Source: Paenibacillus sp. ACRRY
GTDB taxonomy: Bacteria; Bacillota; Bacilli; Paenibacillales; Paenibacillaceae
NCBI RefSeq assembly: GCF_022346995.1
Contig: NZ_JAKRNM010000001.1
Location: 1,426,001-1,490,000, forward strand
DNA length: 64,000 nt
Reading direction: 5' to 3'
The notes beneath the pieces are model-generated. The model was not told the DNA's origin, did not search any database, and saw only the letters and a program-made list of their open reading frames with translations. A program made the translations under genes and the position numbers. Positions 61,075-64,000 of the stretch are shown piece by piece (position 1 is the first letter of the stretch; every line of letters starts with the position of its first letter).

Positions 61075-61124
61075 GAAAAAGAGTGTCCTGCCATCATCAA
61101 GATGGACTGGACACTCTTTTTCTT
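61075..61124. terminator. bidirectional terminator between ydcZ-type gene and yeeN
   Basis: AAAAAGAGTGTCC / GGACACTCTTTTT with an inner CCATC/GATGG stem. A and T runs on both sides suit convergent genes. Confidence 0.88.
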
Positions 61125-61150
61125 ATAGACACAAGCATATGCATGAAGTC

Positions 61151-61867
61151 TTATACAAACTCTACGTTGTGGTACACTTGCTGAACATCTTCCAGATCTT
61201 CCAGGGCATCAATCAATTTTTCGAATTGAGCCTGTGCATCCTCGGGAAGTTCAATATGGTTTTGCGCCAGCATTGTCAGCTCGGCTACAGTGAACTCGGT
61301 AACACCAGCAGCTTTGAAAGCTTCCTGTACGGCGTGGAATTGGTCTGGCTCTGCGTATACGATCACGGATTCATCCTCATCCACGATATCCCGCACATCC
61401 ACGTCTGCTTCAAGCAGGATTTCCAGCACTTCTTCGGAGTTTTTGCCTTCTACACCGATGACCGCAGTTGGATCAAACATGTAAGCAACCGAACCGCTGA
61501 CGCCCATGTTTCCGCCGTTTTTGTTAAACGCGGAACGAACTTCAGGAGCTGTCCGGTTCACATTGTTGGTGAGTGCATCCACGATGACCATCGCACCATT
61601 TGGTCCGAAGCCTTCATAACGCAGCTCTTCATAGTTCTCATCCCCGCTGCCTTTAGCCTTTTCCATCGCGCGATCAATAATCGCTTTTGGTACATTATAC
61701 GTTTTCGCACGTTCCAGCACGACTTTCAGCGCACGGTTTGCCTCCGGGTCTGGTTCACCCTTCTTGGCAGCTACATAAATCTCAACGCCGAACTTGGCAT
61801 AAACCCGGCTTGTATTTGCATCTTTTGAAGCTTTTTTTTCCTTAATATTATTCCACTTACGACCCAT
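61151..61867 (-). CDS. yeeN: YebC/PmpR-family protein (YeeN)
   Basis: A 238-residue cytoplasmic protein of the YebC family. The start [21 protein letters not shown] is diagnostic of the YeeN subgroup of Bacillus; later GYGPNG-like [29 protein letters not shown] and the acidic AELTMLAQN are also conserved. Family members are variously described as transcription or translation factors, recently including relief of polyproline stalls. Start at 61867, 24 bases inside a longer frame. A promoter with an embedded dyad lies 40-75 bases upstream. Confidence 0.93.
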   Translation of the reverse strand: MGRKWNNIKEKKASKDANTSRVYAKFGVEIYVAAKKGEPDPEANRALKVVLERAKTYNVPKAIIDRAMEKAKGSGDENYEELRYEGFGPNGAMVIVDALTNNVNRTAPEVRSAFNKNGGNMGVSGSVAYMFDPTAVIGVEGKNSEEVLEILLEADVDVRDIVDEDESVIVYAEPDQFHAVQEAFKAAGVTEFTVAELTMLAQNHIELPEDAQAQFEKLIDALEDLEDVQQVYHNVEFV

Positions 61868-61913
61868 ATCGTTTCCGCTCACTTTCAACATGTAATCTGC
61901 ATTCTACCTAGTT

Positions 61914-61942
61914 ATTATATCTTGTTGAGACTGCTTCAACAA
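61914..61942 (-). promoter_or_regulatory. sigma-A promoter of yeeN with overlapping dyad
   Basis: TTGTTG (61942-61937), 17 bases, TATAAT (61919-61914) on the minus strand. The spacer and -35 are covered by CTTGTTGA-N7-TCAACAAG (61921-61943), a perfect 8-base dyad placed to bind a repressor. Confidence 0.65.
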
Positions 61943-62112
61943 GTTCAGTATGACGAAATAATGGTAATGTTTCATAGCAAACGGTCGTCAGATGCAGCCT
62001 GAAACGTCATTTGCCCTTTCATTAACCTTCTCGCTCTCACCCAAATATACTTCAGTTCCTATAGTATGACGAGCCTCGCCATTTACCAGATCAATCAACG
62101 AATCTAGCACAA

Positions 62113-62136
62113 AGAGCATTCCCACAGGAATGCTCT
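62113..62136 (-). terminator. terminator after cysI
   Basis: AGAGCATTCC-tgtg-GGAATGCTCT followed by TTTG on the minus strand, 20 bases after the cysI stop. Confidence 0.75.
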
Positions 62137-62155
62137 TCTAACGAACGCAATTCAA

Positions 62156-63877
62156 TCAGGCATGAAACTGCTGGCCGTCCAGCACTTCAGGCACATAACC
62201 GGCACGAATAACAAAATCACCGAAATGTTCCCCTTCATGACGTTCTCTCGCAAACTGATGCACCATCGGAGTCAACGTATTCAGGATCTCTGCTTCACCA
62301 ATGTTTTCTTTATAGAGCTTGTTCAGGCGATGACCAGTAAAGCTGCCACCCAGATACATATTGTATTTGCCGGGAGCCTTCCCGATAAATGAAACCTCGG
62401 CGAGCATTGGGCGCGCACACCCATTAGGGCATCCAGTCATACGAATGACGATCTCTTCGTCTCTCAGCCCTGCTTCATCCAGAACGGGTTCCAGCTTGTC
62501 GATCAGGGACGGCAGATACCGTTCGGACTCCGCCATGGCAAGACCACATGTAGGAAGTGCCACACACGCCATGGAGTTTCGGCGCAGTGCAGAATAATGA
62601 GCCCCATCCGTAAGATTATACTGCTGAATCAACGCTTCAATTTTTTTCTTCTTCTGACTGCTAATGTCCCCGATAATCAGGTTTTGGTTGGCTGTCAGCC
62701 GGAAATCGCCGCTATGAATCTTGGCAATTTCACGCAATCCGGTCATAAGCGGGTAGCCGTCGATATCTTTTACCCGTCCATTTTGGATAAACAACGTATA
62801 ATGCCATCTGCCATTGCTGCCTTTGACCCAGCCGTAACGATCTCCGTTATGATCAAAATGGTAAGCACGTGCTGCTTCCAAGCTCCACCCCAAGCGATTC
62901 GTCAATTCCTCCACGAACCAGGCGAGCCCGCGGTCATCAATGGTATATTTGAAGCGTGCGTGCTTGCGTACTGCACGATCTCCATAGTCCCGCTGAATCG
63001 TGACCGTTTTCTCCGCAACATCAATCATTTGCTCGGGTGTACAGAAGCCGATGACTTTGGACACTTGTGGATACGTCTTCGGATCACCATGCGACATCCC
63101 CATTCCGCCGCCTACCGACACGTTGAATCCCTGCAGCTTGCCGTTCTCCACGATAGCGATAAACCCTAGATCCTGTGAAAATACATCGACATCATTCGAT
63201 GGAGGAACCGCAATCCCGATCTTGAACTTCCGCGGCAAATATACTTTACCGTAGATTGGTTCCACTTCCTCGTCACTCGCTCCGGTATCGATCACTTTCT
63301 CCCCGTCCAGCCACAACTCATGATAAGCCCGAGTACGCGGATCCAGGTGGTTGCTCACCTGACATGCCCACTCATATACTTCTGCATGCACATCGGACTG
63401 ATTCGGGTTCGGATTACACATTACGTTCCGGTTCACGTCTCCACATGCCGCAAGTGTGCTCAGCAGGGAATCGTTCACTTCACGAATCGTGTTTTTGAGA
63501 TCCCATTTCAATACACCATGAAGCTGGAAAGACTGACGTGTAGTCAAACGAATGGTTCCGTTCGCATATTTATGGGCTACTCGGTCCATCATGAGCCATT
63601 GCTCAGGAGTTACAATTCCGCCAGAAGCTCGTACACGCAGCATGAACTGGTAAGCAGGCTCAAGCTTCGACTTGTTTCGTTCGTTGCGCAGATCACGGTC
63701 ATCCTGCATATAGCTCCCGTGATGCTTCATCAGCCGGTTGTCATCCTCCGGAATGGAACCGCTAATACGGTCCGCCAATGTTTCGGTGAGACTGCCGCGC
63801 AAGTAATCACTTTTGATCTTTATATCTTCCACATCACTGTTAGCGCGCTGCGGATTTAATAAGTTATTATAAGCCAT
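62156..63877 (-). CDS. cysI: assimilatory sulfite reductase hemoprotein beta subunit
   Basis: A 573-residue enzyme that reduces sulfite to sulfide at a siroheme coupled to a 4Fe-4S cluster. Cluster ligands are Cys438 and Cys444 (CVALPTC) and Cys483 and Cys487 (TGCPNGC), with the last shared by siroheme. [15 protein letters not shown] (about 110-125) and NVMCNPNP belong to the substrate/siroheme lobes. Length and order match E. coli CysI. The ATG at 63877 has GGAG upstream. It follows the cysJ flavoprotein gene by 50 bases, as in cysJI operons. Confidence 0.96.
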   Translation of the reverse strand: MAYNNLLNPQRANSDVEDIKIKSDYLRGSLTETLADRISGSIPEDDNRLMKHHGSYMQDDRDLRNERNKSKLEPAYQFMLRVRASGGIVTPEQWLMMDRVAHKYANGTIRLTTRQSFQLHGVLKWDLKNTIREVNDSLLSTLAACGDVNRNVMCNPNPNQSDVHAEVYEWACQVSNHLDPRTRAYHELWLDGEKVIDTGASDEEVEPIYGKVYLPRKFKIGIAVPPSNDVDVFSQDLGFIAIVENGKLQGFNVSVGGGMGMSHGDPKTYPQVSKVIGFCTPEQMIDVAEKTVTIQRDYGDRAVRKHARFKYTIDDRGLAWFVEELTNRLGWSLEAARAYHFDHNGDRYGWVKGSNGRWHYTLFIQNGRVKDIDGYPLMTGLREIAKIHSGDFRLTANQNLIIGDISSQKKKKIEALIQQYNLTDGAHYSALRRNSMACVALPTCGLAMAESERYLPSLIDKLEPVLDEAGLRDEEIVIRMTGCPNGCARPMLAEVSFIGKAPGKYNMYLGGSFTGHRLNKLYKENIGEAEILNTLTPMVHQFARERHEGEHFGDFVIRAGYVPEVLDGQQFHA

Positions 63878-63927
63878 GCTGCTTTCTCCTCTCGTCTCTG
63901 CGGGTGCCTTCATCCGGTATTTCCGAA

Positions 63928-64000
63928 TTAATACACGTCCCGCTGATAACGTTTTTCCTGTTGCAACCTAGTCAGATACTCTGATGCCTGCTCAGAAGTC
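63928..64000 (-). CDS. cysJ: sulfite reductase flavoprotein alpha subunit, C-terminal end
   Basis: Only the last 23 codons before the stop are in the window. They read [23 protein letters not shown]; the terminal RYQRDVY is the conserved end of CysJ (NADPH-dependent flavoprotein subunit). The gene continues beyond base 64000 and is upstream of cysI on the same strand, which confirms a cysJI operon. Confidence 0.9.
   Translation of the reverse strand, partial: TSEQASEYLTRLQQEKRYQRDVY

Noticed and set aside
1..64000. CRISPR arrays, insertion sequences, prophage, tRNA or rRNA genes
   Set aside because: I looked for regular spaced repeats, transposase motifs, integrases and cloverleaf segments on both strands and saw none.

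Overview
The window looks like chromosomal DNA of a Paenibacillus-type member of the Bacillales. Protein similarity, AGGAGG-type ribosome binding sites, two T-box leaders, a BirA box of Gram-positive type, catabolite (cre) sites and YesM/YesN-type regulators all point that way. This assignment is inference from recognised families; no rRNA marker is present. I see no tRNA, rRNA, insertion sequence, integrase or CRISPR array. Coding density is high and most genes sit in short operons closed by clear hairpin terminators. LAYOUT. 1-3.7 kb: fragment of a TSUP permease, a tiny zinc-ribbon protein, a DUF6376-type lipoprotein, a BASS transporter, and an archaeal/fungal-type aspartate-semialdehyde dehydrogenase behind a T-box. 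3.9-10.9 kb: envelope glycosylation operon (GT39, GT2, GtrA, GalU) divergent from an OmpR-type two-component pair. 10.9-13.6 kb: small accessory enzymes and unknowns. 13.7-17.1 kb: biotin uptake locus (EcfA, an EcfA-EcfT fusion, and divergent BioY) around a BirA operator. 17.2-18.8 kb: SDR enzyme with divergent TetR regulator. 18.8-27.1 kb: YesMN two-component system, lipoprotein binding protein, two permeases and a large FAD-dependent oxidoreductase, with a perfect cre. 27.6-30.4 kb: secreted GH5 cellulase and Mn catalase. 31.7-36.4 kb: sucrose PTS, sucrose-6-phosphate hydrolase and a LacI repressor with twin operators. 36.5-39.8 kb: T-box-controlled chorismate mutase/DAHP synthase and RNase J. 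40-45.6 kb: rhamnose isomerase plus fused aldolase/dehydrogenase, a secreted beta-mannanase, and TreR without trehalose genes. 45.7-49.4 kb: esterase, epimerase, cupredoxin, and a DMT exporter preceded by a purine-riboswitch-like leader. 49.4-54.5 kb: three-gene Shango-like defence module. 54.7-57.9 kb: bacteriophytochrome with degenerate GGDEF domain plus heme oxygenase. 58.3-61.1 kb: Nif3-like protein, then two YdcZ half-transporters flanking a Crp/Fnr regulator. 61.1-64 kb: YeeN and assimilatory sulfite reductase (cysI and the end of cysJ). HOW IT FITS. Much of the window serves plant-polysaccharide and sugar use (cellulase, mannanase, sucrose, rhamnose, an unknown carbohydrate importer) under carbon catabolite control, with amino-acid, biotin and purine sensing by RNA or repressor switches. 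The most unusual elements are the purine-like riboswitch in front of an exporter, the Shango-like triad, and the EcfA-EcfT fusion tied to BioY by BirA.
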